Shown here in pieces: positions 1 through 11,007 of a stretch of DNA of 64,000 nt (position 1 is its first letter; each line of letters begins with the position of its first letter). The notes beneath the pieces were generated by a model. It made no database searches. It had not been told where the DNA came from and was given only the letters and a program-made list of their open reading frames with translations. The DNA comes from Pisolithus tinctorius. Taxonomy: Eukaryota; Basidiomycota; Agaricomycetes; Boletales; Pisolithaceae. A program made the position numbers and the translations under genes. The DNA is taken from the NCBI GenBank assembly GCA_024663395.1, contig JANFAH010000002.1, positions 3,100,001 to 3,164,000 on the forward strand, in the 5' to 3' direction.

Positions 1-924
1 AAATATGCTATTCTATCGCATTGTTGGGGTGTGGAAAAGCAGGGGGAGAAGGAGGTATCATATAAGGAGATGAAGAAGCTTTTGTTTATCGGTGAGGGAA
101 AGAGGAAAGAAATCAGAGGGCGCACCGGTTACAAGAAGATAGTCGACACCTGCAAACAAGCACAGAAAGACGACTTAAAGTGGGCGTGGATCGACACTTG
201 CTGCATTGATAAAACGAGCAGCTCCGAGTTATCAGAAGCAATCAACTCGATGTACCAGTGGTACGAAAACGCGACATCGTGTTATGTCTACCTCCACGAC
301 ACTGCTGGGAACTCTTGGACGAATCGAAGGGACTCGCCAACCATTCCAAAGTGGTTTACGCGGGGCTGGACACTTCAAGAACTCGTCGCGCCCAAGGTTG
401 TCCATTTCTTCGATCAGAGGTGGGAACCCATAGGCGACAGAACACAACTTGCAGACATTCTCAGCGAAATTACGAGAATCCCACAGCATATTTTGAAGAA
501 TGAGCCGGATTTCGAGCGCCCTGGCGTCGCCCAGATTATGTCTTGGGCCGCCGACCGCACGACAACACGAGAGGAGGACCGAGCATATTCGCTACTGGGT
601 CTGCTCGGGGTGCACATGCCGCTGCTGTACGGGGAGGGGAAGAACGCATTTCGACGTTTGCAGCTGGAAATCATTCGCACGTCTAACCCAAGCACCTTGA
701 CCGTGGTGGAAGACCCGAGTTCCTTCAGGGATTGTGATCAGGTCTGGTTGTCGAGTCCCAGTGGGGTTGTCAAAGAAAACATGATCCCGTTCCCTGGAGA
801 GGAGCCCTGCGAATTTGCAGAGGAGGAACCTCGTGTTCGTACATTCATGATGACTAATTTTTTTTTTTTTTTTTGGCTGCGATCGGTCGTGGGAGTCGGG
901 AGGGAGGCTTGCTTATATAATTAA
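1..924 (+). CDS. HET-domain (heterokaryon incompatibility) protein, 5' partial
   Basis: The reading frame is open from base 1 and the start codon lies before the window. The first residues read YAILSHCWG, the hallmark opening of the HET domain (PF06985). They are followed by the other conserved blocks: WAWIDTCCID, INSMYQWYENA, WFTRGWTLQEL, and SWAADRTTTREEDRAYSLLG with MPLLYGEG. HET proteins act in the cytoplasm in allorecognition and programmed cell death when different fungal individuals fuse; that role is family knowledge. After the domain the frame enters a run of 17 T (858-874), read as a string of Phe, and then stops inside DNA duplicated from the ATM1 promoter (906 onward). The present C-terminus therefore looks acquired or truncated. 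Either the gene lost its 3' part, or an intron I cannot place removes the T run. Confidence 0.88.
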   Translation, partial: KYAILSHCWGVEKQGEKEVSYKEMKKLLFIGEGKRKEIRGRTGYKKIVDTCKQAQKDDLKWAWIDTCCIDKTSSSELSEAINSMYQWYENATSCYVYLHDTAGNSWTNRRDSPTIPKWFTRGWTLQELVAPKVVHFFDQRWEPIGDRTQLADILSEITRIPQHILKNEPDFERPGVAQIMSWAADRTTTREEDRAYSLLGLLGVHMPLLYGEGKNAFRRLQLEIIRTSNPSTLTVVEDPSSFRDCDQVWLSSPSGVVKENMIPFPGEEPCEFAEEEPRVRTFMMTNFFFFFWLRSVVGVGREACLYN

Positions 925-1145
925 TATTTCCGTGTAATGAACCGTCTGTACAAGGATAAAATTAGACGTGATGTTTCTGTACAAAAGCCTCCGTTGGACT
1001 CGACCCCAAACACCCGATGTTAGTGAGCGGGTCGCACCTTTCACGCTCCTACTGTCGATCTGCATTCCTCAGGGCTTTCTCGAATACAGCGACTCCTTCA
1101 CCTACACGCAACTTCTCCCCGCGCATCGCCCATGGCTGTGGTTAG
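906..1145 (+). repeat. Duplicated ATM1 promoter and presequence (copy 1)
   Basis: This stretch matches 55674-55932, the promoter and first codons of the ATM1-type gene, in the same orientation. Shared blocks include the TATATAA-containing stretch, the segment around CCGTTGGACTCGAC, and the start region. The ATG at 1017 opens a 42-codon frame (stop 1143-1145). Its first 29 codons differ from the ATM1 presequence at one residue (Gly for Arg at position 5), after which the two diverge. Copy 1 lacks about 24 nt before the block at 961-975 that both other copies keep, so the loss probably happened here. No ABC transporter sequence follows, so this is a promoter plus a targeting peptide without a gene. 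Confidence 0.9.
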
Positions 1146-2384
1146 CATCCAAGTCAGAACGGCTCACAGATTGATGCAGTCTCTGCAATACAGATTCGCG
1201 GTGTTCAGTCATCACTGCTCCGATCCATCAAAGACAGAGGATGGTTCAGTACCTCGACTTTACTACATGATCACATCTGGCGAATAGTTAAAGATAGAAG
1301 ATTGACGTCCATTGTTCAACAGGGATGGGCCATCGCTTGGGTATTGTCGATGTGGCCCAGACTCTATGCGGACGTGTTTGTGGTTCGACATGTGTGTTCA
1401 ACCCATCCTAGACAATGCCCCCTAGGACTGCTACGACGTATGTCGTTTTTGCTCCGTGCTATAGCATTCCCCGCTCACACGCTAACAGGTACGTTGTCCA
1501 AGGCGCCATATAGACTCCATTCCATCTCGCAACTACGGTCTGGTACCAACCATCGCTTTTGGTGGTTCTTCCACTCCTCCTGAGAATAGACTTTCGTGTA
1601 CGACCATAAATATTTTGCTACTGTTGAAAATTTAGGTGCCTTCTGCGTGCGTCCGGAATGCCCTGAGGGCTTTTGGTATACACTCTAATTCTCCAGATTC
1701 GAGCGACTTTCTAGTGGTTGCGGTCCCACCAGGGTAACCGGGGTAAGGACGTAGAACGTGACATAGCATAGCACTAAATGGTGGCAGTACTATCCGGCAC
1801 TACCATGTTCCATAACGAGGTAGCATGGAACATAGCTTTCTCAACAAGTACTGTGCACGCCATAGAAATCATTCGCTGATCATCGAAATGACAGACAGGT
1901 GATGTGGACGTGCGTGTCATTAGATTGCGCAATACAGGTATTGAGTGCTAGGTTCGTGGCGTGTCTCAGTAGAAAATGCAAATCGAAAGCACGGTAATGA
2001 GGGCTGCAAAATGGAGTAAGAAATCGAATTGCTTAAGCTTCCAGAACGTAGCGTTAAGGATAGGCGCGAGGAGAGAACGCTAGTGGCGTCGGCAGTGACC
2101 ATACAAATGGAATGTACAACGCGCACAAGCATCCATCAAATGAAGGGCAGCGCACAATCACGAGGGTATCACGAGGGTAATAGCACCACTGTACGGTTAC
2201 ATACCACCAGTTAGGTGTCCAAAATATTGGCAACAGTGGTGCAAGAAATCTTGCAATGGATTGCGCACGCTGGCGATGTACACAGCGCTCTCATGAGGGC
2301 TGTAATGGTCGGGTCAGGTGTCTGACTTGTCTAGCTCGTGTCCCGAAGTCCTTCAAATAGAAATGAATATCGGTTTCTCTTTTG
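1146..2384. other. Intergenic DNA without a recognised gene
   Basis: Short open frames occur on both strands, but none shows a known motif, a convincing splice pattern or a biased composition. No terminal repeats or transposase motifs were seen. The stretch lies between the stray ATM1 fragment and the 3' end of MED19, and may include decayed repeats. Confidence 0.5.
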
Positions 2385-3667
2385 TCATGTGGGCTGGGGT
2401 GTAGGCTGCTGCACGAGCAACTCCCTTGCGTGACCTTGTATGTCCTGTGAGAGTGTCAACTACCGTGTTGCCAAAAAGTGTTGCAAGAAGTAAGGAGCAG
2501 AGTTTCGATCGCTTGGGAATACTTACTGTACGTTGTTTCTTGATAGGGCGGGGCCGTGCGGTACCACTGCCGGGACGAGCACCAACAGCACCAAGTGGCA
2601 CACTCGGACTGGTGGCATCAGTGGCCGCCGTTACTGGCTGCGCGGTACCATCTTCCAACTCTCGTTTCTTTCCTCTTACTGCGGGGGTTGTGGCCCATTG
2701 TGGTGGCGCGCTGGATGGTATGGCGGAACGGGGTGTAGCGCTGGTCGGAGTTGATGTTGTACCGGACCGGTGCGAAGTAGGCGGAGGTATTGCCACTGCC
2801 GGAATGCGTGGTTTTTGGGGCAAAGAGCCCGGTGGCTGCTGGGCTGAAGGAGTTGTCGTGGTTGGGGGAGCAGGTTGTGGCGGTGGGACTACTCCAGGTG
2901 TAGTAGGCATAGCACCGGGTACGACGCCCTGAGCTTGAGCACGAGCAAGTCGCTTGAGCTCTTTCTGGGTAAACGGTCATCTCCGCCCACATCTAATTCA
3001 GTAAGAATCTGGAAACGGAACTTACTCGCTTCTTCCGATCCTCCTTCGCTTGGGCCGATTCCAGAACCAATGCACCTGTGTTCCACTATGACCCTTGTTA
3101 GCTAATGACACCGTCATAGCCATTGTACGAACGCCTTTTAGTCCCTCTGGGCTGACTGTGAAGGCTTCTCTTTGCGTTCTCGCATCAAACTCTACTATTG
3201 CGATTCGTTGCTTGGGCGGTGCTTGCATGGTAGTGATCAAGTAATCGTCCTTTTTCACTGAATGCTTTCCGGGAATGTTCTTGATTAAGTGACGGTACGA
3301 GTTCTTTTTCTTCTTCTCGTCATTTTCTGGTGGATGGTCATGGGGGTTGGCGTTGGGAGATATCGCGGAAGGCGGGGCAGCAGATGGCTGCAAAGATGCA
3401 GGTGTATGAGGGCGAACGTGTTTATTATAAGCATCGTGTAGATGGAACCGAGCTAGAAGATCCTGGGTGCTTGCTAAGGAGGTTTCGGGTTGGGAGTAGG
3501 CTTTTGCACCATGAGTAGTTGTCAACCTGGGGCCTTGTGTCGGTAGTGGCTCCAATAATGTACGTACCAGGCGGTGGAGGAAGAAACATAACCGGGGCAT
3601 CCTGCATCATCGTTGACGGTCCTTCAACTACATCACGTTGATGATACTGTACATTCTCGCCATCCAT
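2385..3667 (-). CDS. MED19: Mediator complex subunit 19 (Med19/Rox3 family)
   Basis: Med19 is a head-module subunit of Mediator, the nuclear co-activator bridging transcription factors and RNA polymerase II. The diagnostic fungal block is clear: DLLARFHLHDAYNKHVRP, then SYRHLIKNIPGKHSVKKDDY, PPKQRIAIVEFDARTQREAF and SPEGLKG. An intron with a GCTAAC branch site joins GLKG to WNTGALVLESAQAKEDRKKR. A second intron leads to KELKRLARAQAQG, then a Pro/Thr-rich tail and the basic KKQR motif. A last intron gives the C-terminus ending QPTPQPT and the stop at 2385-2387. The start was set at the ATG at 3667, which gives MDGENVQ before the PVMFLPPPP segment; the short first intron near 3550 is uncertain. 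The gene is head to head with the OPT transporter. Confidence 0.88.
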
Positions 3668-3827
3668 GACCACGAGGGACAAGTGGAGCAACTAGACGTA
3701 TCGGGAAGCGTCTCTGTGGGTTCAAAAGGCCCAAAATGAGAGCGCCAGGACAAGGAACACCGCAAGCCGCTCTTGTTTTCGCCGATATCGTCGACGATGA
3801 GCTCAACTGGTTCGCCTGCGTGTCTGT

Positions 3828-3849
3828 CGTCGTCGTCGTCGTCGTCGAT
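3828..3849. repeat. GTC trinucleotide microsatellite
   Basis: About seven GTC units lie in the roughly 290-bp interval between the divergent MED19 and OPT starts. On the minus strand they would read as an Asp run, but that frame has no other support. Confidence 0.7.
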
Positions 3850-3955
3850 GGCAAAGACGAGGGGTTGTGCGATTCGGTGACTGAGCTCGGGGTGCTTAGT
3901 CAGCAACGTGTGTTGTTTTCCCCCTTGAGCTGTTTGCTGAGTAATCATCACAACG

Positions 3956-6551
3956 ATGTTACGGTCGGCGTGGAATGGGTGAGCTTGGGACTTGGTATCT
4001 GATCCATTCCGTTTCCCACTTAGCTGTGTTTTTATGATTGAGGTTACTTCAGAGGAGGGGCGAATGGCGCTCTTCCCAGCCAGAATTCACGGTAAGTGTC
4101 GTGTGTGTGTGTCTGGCTTGCACATCCAACTCTGTCTGTTCAGCTGCCTGCAGTGACCGTCGGTCTTCTGATTGGGTGCTTACTCTGCTTCACCAACCTC
4201 TATTTTGGACTACAAACAGGATGGATTAGCATGTGAGTTGCGACCCCGTCATCTAGCGCCGTTGACGTTTACCATCACTCCTGCTCCAGGATGTCATTAC
4301 AATCTGCACTTCTGGGCTTTCTCATCTCAAAGCTGCTTCCAACTCCGCTATCCCCTCAGGAGCTGATTGTAGTGCAGACAACTGCCGTCGCCACGGGAAC
4401 GGTGCGGTAAATCTTCATGGGTACAACGTCTCTTGAACTGGTGTTAGATGCCATTGGCTGCAGGTTTTGTTGGTATCTTACCAGCACTTGGTTTACTGGA
4501 GGAAGAGAAGGACGGTAGTCCCCCCATTCATCTTTCCTGGATATCGGCCATTGGCTGGTCATGTTCTGTCGCGTTTTTCGGGGTGTTCTTGTCGCCACCA
4601 CTGAGAAAACAAGTGGTATGTAGCCTTAATAGGTTTTTCACGCAGTTGACGCATGTTCGCGTAGATCATAGAAGAAGAGCTCGCATTCCCTTCGGGAACT
4701 GCAACGGCACAACTCATATCCGTCCTTTATAAACAGCCCCCACCAAACCCATCCCTGCGCCGCAGGGCCGGCTACAGGGCTCTCGATACAGAGGACCCGC
4801 TAGAATCCACGGGTGATCAGAGCGGAGAAATTGATCGAGATACCCAGGAAATTGCGACACGAATAGAAACTCCCGATGAATGCGAGGTAATCCAGCAGGA
4901 AGGATGGCAAGATCTCGCGTATAGCTTTCTTGCGTCAGGTGTGATGACTGTTGGTATCTCTGGGCTTATGAATGGACGCGGTTTCACGTTGTATGCGACA
5001 GCTCGCTGCCTTCTTCTTCCCGATTGTCTTCGCTGTACCTTTGTTCGGACGATACCTCGCTCGCGAGTGGCTGTGGTCTTTTACTCCAAGTTTATCGTAT
5101 GTTGGTCAAGGTGGGTTCACAATGTTCATTCTACATTCTACCTTCCACCTTACTCTTTCTAGGAATCATCATGGGATTTCCGACGACACTGAGCATGAAT
5201 TTGGTAAGCTACTTAGTTGAAGGCCTTGGTACACTTCTAATGGAACTCCGTTAGGGTATGCTGGTAGGTTGGGGTCTTTTGTCACCCCTTTCCAAATGGG
5301 CGGCATGGGCACCTGGACCTGTCGGTGATATGGCCACCGGCGCACGAGGCTGGATCCTTTGGGTCTCCCTCGCCATAATGTGTGCGGACTCTCTCGTTTC
5401 CCTTCTCCCAGTCTGCCAGTCATACATTGTGAAGTTATTGTCTTCGTATCGGACGTTGAAACACACCGATGATCCAATTCAAGAGGCAGGTGCGGAAGAC
5501 GAGACTCCCGAGAGGCTGGTGCCGCCCAGTTGGGTTGTTAGCGGTCTCGTCTCGAGCATATTGCTTGGGACGTTGTTGGTATGGCTTGTGTTCGGTGAAG
5601 AAGGTATCAAAACGTGGGCAACGCTGGTCGGCTTTCTGCTGGGTGGTTTGCTGAGTGTATTAGGGTATGCAATGATGACTCGCACGTTTACAATACTAAC
5701 ATGTCAGCCAGTGTCCGCGCACTGGGAGAAACTGATCTCAATCCCGTCAGTGGTCTTGGAAAGATATCGCAACTGTTCTTTGCCTGGATACAGCCTGGTA
5801 ATGTTGTCGCTAACATCATAGCTGGCGGAGTGGCCGAAGCAGGGGCTCAGCAGTGCGTCGCGTTTCTTGTTTGAATCGCTCTATCCCTCACACAATTTTT
5901 TAGGGCGGGTGACCTCATGCAAGACCTGAAAACCGGGCATCTCTTGCATGCCTCGCCAAGAGCACAATTCTACGGTCAGCTTATTGGTTCCTTTTTATCG
6001 ATTATCGTTTCCGCCACCGCCTTCAACCTCTACCAAAGAGCCTACACGATTCCAGGGCCTTCTTTTCCAGCACCCACAGCATATGTCTGGCTAAACCTAG
6101 CACGTTTGCTACGTTAGTGTCACGTTTAAATCATGTGCATCCGCTGATGTCCTATGCAACAGGGGATGGCCAGCTGCCAGCTAGGAGTGGTTTATTCATG
6201 CTCGTTTTCGCACTGCTATTCGCAGTTAATGCAGGTATCAAAGTCATGGCAATTCGCCGCGGCCACCCTTACGCCAAGTGGATACCCTCAGGAGTTGCGT
6301 TCGCAATCGGTTTCCTGAATACGCCATCGTTTTCCATCGCGCGGTTGATTGGCGGACTGGTCGAGTACTGGTACCATCGGCGGAAGGGCAGCACAGGCGG
6401 ACGGGACATTCGGCTTATTGTCATCGCGAGTGGCTTCGTTCTAGGGGAGGGGGTAGTGAGCGTGCTTACACTCATTTTGCGGACTCTGGGAATTGGTGTA
6501 ATTAGTTGTTGGGGTTGCAGTGGGGGAATATGTCCTGGCTGTCCCGCCTGA
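3956..6551 (+). CDS. OPT-family oligopeptide (or metal-chelate) transporter
   Basis: OPT proteins are proton-coupled importers of small peptides, glutathione-like compounds or metal chelates with about 14-16 membrane segments. The N-terminal signature NLYFGLQTGW lies at 4195-4224, preceded by PEFT, an intron, then LPAVTVGLLIGC. Later exons give ELIVVQTTAVATGTMPLAAG, PSGTATAQLI, the segment LVGWGLLSPLSKWAAWAPGP, FFAWIQPGNVVANIIAGGVA, AKWIPSGVAFAIGF and the Cys-rich tail SCWGCSGGICPGCPA, usual for fungal OPTs. At least seven short introns interrupt it. Exons after 4049 are firm. The start at 3956, with one small upstream intron, is a proposal. Hydrophobic segments alternate with a charged cytosolic loop near 4790-4900. 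The substrate cannot be told from sequence. Confidence 0.88.
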
Positions 6552-6742
6552 CAGACTCGCCCCTTAGTCATGGTCGAGGCGTGTACATAGAAGTAGAACG
6601 AACACGTGGCAGACCGACATAGCATATGCTCCCGCTCTACTAGTACCAGTTGCAAGTTTAGTCGTGTGCGACTATCGTCGACACGTCTGTTCATCTTGCC
6701 AGCAACGCAACGTGTCCCTGAGCGTTTTTCTGTACATAGACG

Positions 6743-7798
6743 ATGTCCCGAATAGCCCTCGACAAAATTCCAGCTCTCACGTTCTATGGGGATGGATTGA
6801 CCAAAGCCAAGCGGACACCTCCAATAGCGCAGCTGGTTTGCATCGGAAAGCCTTGCAAGCTGTACCAACCAGAAGTCGTGCGATGTACGAATCTCGGAGG
6901 GTCCGGCGTCGAAGTTGACTGGAAGGTGAGTGGCCTCGGTGAACCTCGTGCTGGGCCGAGCTTACGCTGTTAGATCCACGATTACAGTGCGAAGCTGACC
7001 TGCCGTCTTCTTTACGTTTCGGCAAGGTAGAGGTATCTTGTGAAGGATGGAGTGGTCCAGGTGACCCGTACGTGATGAAGGGTAAGTCGGTCTGACTGAC
7101 CCTCAGTACCACCAGTTTGTCGACAATATCCAGTCACTGACGGCAAGTAATGGTTCCATAGGATCGTGTTCATTGGAGTATCAGCTCATTGAATTGCCCG
7201 ACGCCTTCCGCGACAACACGGGGTCCATGTTTGGTGGTGTACCGCGTTTCTTTCGAAGTACGCTGCAAAGCATTTCTTGTTACCTCACCCGGATGATTGA
7301 CCGATGTTCCAAGATCTGGATGCGTCTGGCATGGTATTCATGGCTGTCTGGTTGTTGGTCTTAGCATTACTTGCCTACAGTTTCATCAGCTCCTGCCTAC
7401 GTCGGCATTACCCATCGACCGGTAACACGCGGCGTGTCAATCCTCCCTCGTACCCCCATGGAGGCAGCGGTGGCGGTGGCGGTTCGTTCCCCTTCAGTCC
7501 TTCAAGTCCGCCCCCGCCTTACAGCAAGGATCCCCCGGCGAGTTCTAACGATGGACAGTGGCGCCCAGGGTTCTGGACTGGCGCAGCTCTGGGCGCTCTT
7601 GCCCAGCATTTGTGGAATGATAGACAGTCGCCTCCTAGGGCTTACGATTGGGAGCGTGAACGCACGGGATCGTTCTACCCAACCGCTAGACGTAGACCAG
7701 TGCCGAACTTTAGTAGTTATGATGATAGAGGCGAGGGTCCTTCGAACCTCGGTGCGATGAGGACAAGCACAGGTTACGGAGGATCTCGCTCAAGATGA
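6743..7798 (+). CDS. SARAF-like (TMEM66) ER calcium-entry regulator homologue
   Basis: The protein reads ALDKIPALTFYGDGLTKAKR, then QLVCIGKPCKLYQPEVVRC and the spliced blocks CEADLPSSLRFGKVEVSCEG and DPYVMKGSCSLEYQLIEL. These match the Cys-rich luminal domain of SARAF, which in animals sits in the ER membrane and damps store-operated calcium entry. A single membrane helix (VFMAVWLLVLALLAYSFI) follows, then a Gly/Pro/Ser-rich cytosolic tail with GGSGGGGGSF and PPPPYSKDPP. Introns at about 6926, 7083 and 7258 join the frames cleanly. The start at 6743 leaves no obvious signal peptide, although the domain should be luminal, so a further 5' exon may exist. Function in fungi, which lack classical STIM/Orai, is not established. 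Confidence 0.85.
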
Positions 7799-8034
7799 TA
7801 TCTTTGTGAGCATTACTGTTTGATTACTGTAGTTTTGTTTCCTGTCGTACCCCCGAACTGAGCGTTTTTTATTCACAATCCACGATAAAATTGAACAGTA
7901 CAGGTTATTTGTTAGAAGTACAAGTTGTCAGTGTGCATACCAGTCAGTATAATTTACACTGGATTACGCGCGGGCTTGCTAATAGTCTAGGAATGTAGTC
8001 AACTTACTATCCGTGTTCCTCGCCCCCCGCACCC

Positions 8035-10638
8035 TTACAAGCGGGAGCCAGATGGACCGGCCTGACCCGGCCCGCTGTAGTGCGACAGTACTCCAAAGGT
8101 ATTGTCAGTTGCGCCATAGAAAGGGCTCGCAGCTCCACCGCGCAGGTCTTTGCTGACACGAGATCGGCCCCTGTTCTCCTCTTCGTACCATCGTCTGGCC
8201 ATCTTCGACGGAGTAATGTGAGCAGGGACCTGTGCAGTAGTAGTCTTCCTTCGTTTAACGACACGGCCAGATGCCGAGATGAAGAACGTGAGAACAATAG
8301 AAAGCAGGATGAGCCCTGCAGCAACCACGAAGATAGTTCTGGGGAACGAAGCCACCGTGGCGCTGTAAACTAAGCCAAAGAGCACGGGCTAGGCAGATGT
8401 CAGTGGAAATTCAAACTGAAAAGAGAGACAACCATACACCAAGGATGGTCGACCCGACTGCCTGCAAAACAGCAAGAGCTCCGAGGAGTTTACCAGGCTC
8501 AGATACCGCGTCACAGTCACTGAAAGCACCATCCGAGCCTGCGCGAATGCGCGCTGCCTCTTTCTCAGCCAAACCACGTCCGTGGAGTGAACTGAGCGCG
8601 AAGCTTTGGGCGGCAGGCAGGATACCAGCACCAGCGCATGCAAGAGATGTGGCGCCGACGAAAAAGAATTCCGACCACCGTGTAGAGGAACGATCACCCG
8701 AAGGAAGGGGTGCAAAGACGACTGCTGCATGCGAGCAGAACTCGGCAATCATCGAGCAACGCAACACCACAAGATCAAAACGCATCTCCGCAAAAAGCTG
8801 GGATATCGTCGGGACAGGTTTTCCATTCTGTTTACCTTGTGCAAGTACAGCCGCTGAGATAGCAGAACGAACGGGCTTGAAAGTGACCAAAAGGACTATT
8901 AAAGAAATTGTAAGCCTTAAGAAGTTGGATATTGCAGAACTTACGAGGCAAGAGGAAAAGGAGGTAACAAGCACGAACAGCACCCTGGAATGAGATGTAG
9001 TAGCTCAGCTGCTCTGCGGACCAATCGTATACATGCTCTGCATAGAGGTACTTGAGCTGGAAGAGCCCAGAAGCGAGCATGTTAAGCGCCAGAGCAATTG
9101 CGAGCAAGGTAAGACCCCAGTCTTTGCGTCGGCGTATTCGAACTTGCCCTTCGCCAGCAACCCTAACAGCAACGGGAATATCGGACGGGAGGAAGACAGC
9201 AAGTGGAGACAGCAAGTTTTTCAGAATGCCCGTTGCGGCATTTCCCTCACCTAATGGCAAAGCATTACAGGGTTTCTAGTCGATATATACCATGTGTACT
9301 GACCATCGTTGCTGTTATCCTCGGAGGTTTCCACAGCGCGACTTTTGCCCTTGCGGTTTGACGCCCGACGGGAAGCCGAAAGAGATTCAGGGATGACGAA
9401 GGATACCAGAAGAAAGTTGACAAATGAACACGTGATCGACACCCAGAAGACAGAGTTCACGCTTTGTAATGGATGGTCGTCTAACCACAGCTATGACACT
9501 TAGTGATGAGATATTTGCGCAGTGCACTTACTTGTTCCGACTCTCAAGAAATAGACTGGGTGCCTGATAAGCCACGCTCCCAGGATCGGCCCAAGAGCAA
9601 GTCCGACAAACAATACCCCGCTGAAACGTGCAAAGATTGTTGCACGAGAACCCGAAGATGTGCAGTCAGTGATATAGGCTGATTGAGCACTTGTCATAGC
9701 GGACCATCCGCCAAGCAAGCCCTCTATGACTGGCGCAAGGACCAGGAGCTTGTGAGAATGGCCAGCCAAGGGGCTATTTGGCGTAGAAACAAGAATAAAT
9801 ATGAGATCACTGCAGGAACCAAACCGTTAATGGTTTAGAGAGATGCCCGAATATGGAACCGGCCTACGTCATGAAGAGGCTGAAAGCGGTGACCCCGAGT
9901 ACACGGGTGCGGCCGTATCGCTCCCCAAATTGACCCCACCAGCCAGTGGTGAGAGCTGAAAGTGCGCCCATGATGGTTGTCATGATAGTCTGCAGTCGGG
10001 CTGCCCTAGCCTGCACAGCAGGATCCGAAACACACTTGTTGCCAGGTATGACCCGTGGATCATCCCCCTCGTTCACGCCATCACCTTTGGACTCTTTAAA
10101 GAGTGACGTTGTGGATGAGGATGGGAAGAACAAAGGAATGGAAGGTTGTGCCTGTGCCTCAGGTAGATGGTCTGTAGAACGAAGGCCTAACATGAACCCG
10201 TCGACGGGGACGGACGCATGCTTGTAAGGATCATGTAGCTGGTTGCATGAAAGTTCAGTGAACACCTCCACGCGTGACGCCAGCGTCATCCCACGCTATA
10301 CGAACAGAATGAGTCGGCTTAACTGCGACAAGATAGGAGACGATATCTACCGTGAGGGACGTAGCTAGAGCGAACGGGACGAGCCTTGTAGACAACAATG
10401 ACGCTCACGGCAACACGAAACGTTAGGAGAAAACACACCATAAAGGTCTGGCACGGTAGAATGGTTTCTTTACTTTCTTGGGAGCGACCAAATGGTCCCG
10501 CTCCGTGGGCAAGGTCTGCTCCGAAGCGGCGGGTCGGTCAAAGATATTCTCCGCTGGTGGTCTAGAGTCGGCGGGAGAGTTGAATGCGGTGTTCTCCGTA
10601 GATATGATGGGGTCAGTAATGATCCTGTCCAACGACAT
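8035..10638 (-). CDS. Major facilitator superfamily transporter
   Basis: The predicted start gives MSLDRIITDPII and a hydrophilic N-terminus of about 70 residues ending YRARPLW. After an intron come LVPFALATSLT and a long luminal loop. Next is the MFS loop 2-3 signature GQFGERYGRTRVLG, then APVIEGLLGGWSAMTSAQSAY, GLALGPILGAWLI and FVNFLLVSFVIPES. A charged central loop (SASRRASNRKGKSRAVETSE) leads to the second half, including VFAPLPSG and a C-terminal helix and tail ending SGSRL. Exons are separated by introns of about 50-70 nt. The fold is a 12-segment transporter; the substrate is unknown. Layout resembles the tetracycline-resistance/HIAT1-like MFS group rather than the sugar porters. The gene diverges from the MetRS gene with about 370 bp between starts. 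Confidence 0.85.
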
Positions 10639-11007
10639 TGTTCAACGAAGTCGCTCAGAAACAGGAGACAAGGAGTGACGCAAGTGTGGGTGCAGACCCG
10701 TGCCAAAAAAACGATCACACGATTTTATAAATTGGGGACACGAGGGGACACGCTGCCCACGCACCTGCCTGACTAAAAAGAGGGAAATTCGACAGCGGCC
10801 ATCTTGAACAGACTAATCTTAGAGCCACCGCTCCTCCCTGGCATGGCAGTCCAGAACAGTGCTATCATCATAGTCGTTGTATCAATGAGGTAGTGGGGTG
10901 ATTAGGTAATACGTCCATATCTGCCAAGATCGAGTCACCCGGCGGGGAAACTAGTATTGGTAGATGTCATCCTGTTTCACTCATAAGACGACCTTCCAGA
11001 TTCCATC

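Noticed and set aside
3628..3951. Minus-strand frame with an Asp run upstream of MED19
   Set aside because: It arises from the GTC microsatellite, overlaps the MED19 start in another frame and has no domain or splice link to Med19.
8397..8993. 198-codon plus-strand frame
   Set aside because: It is antisense to MFS transporter exons whose translation shows clear membrane segments; the plus frame has no motif.
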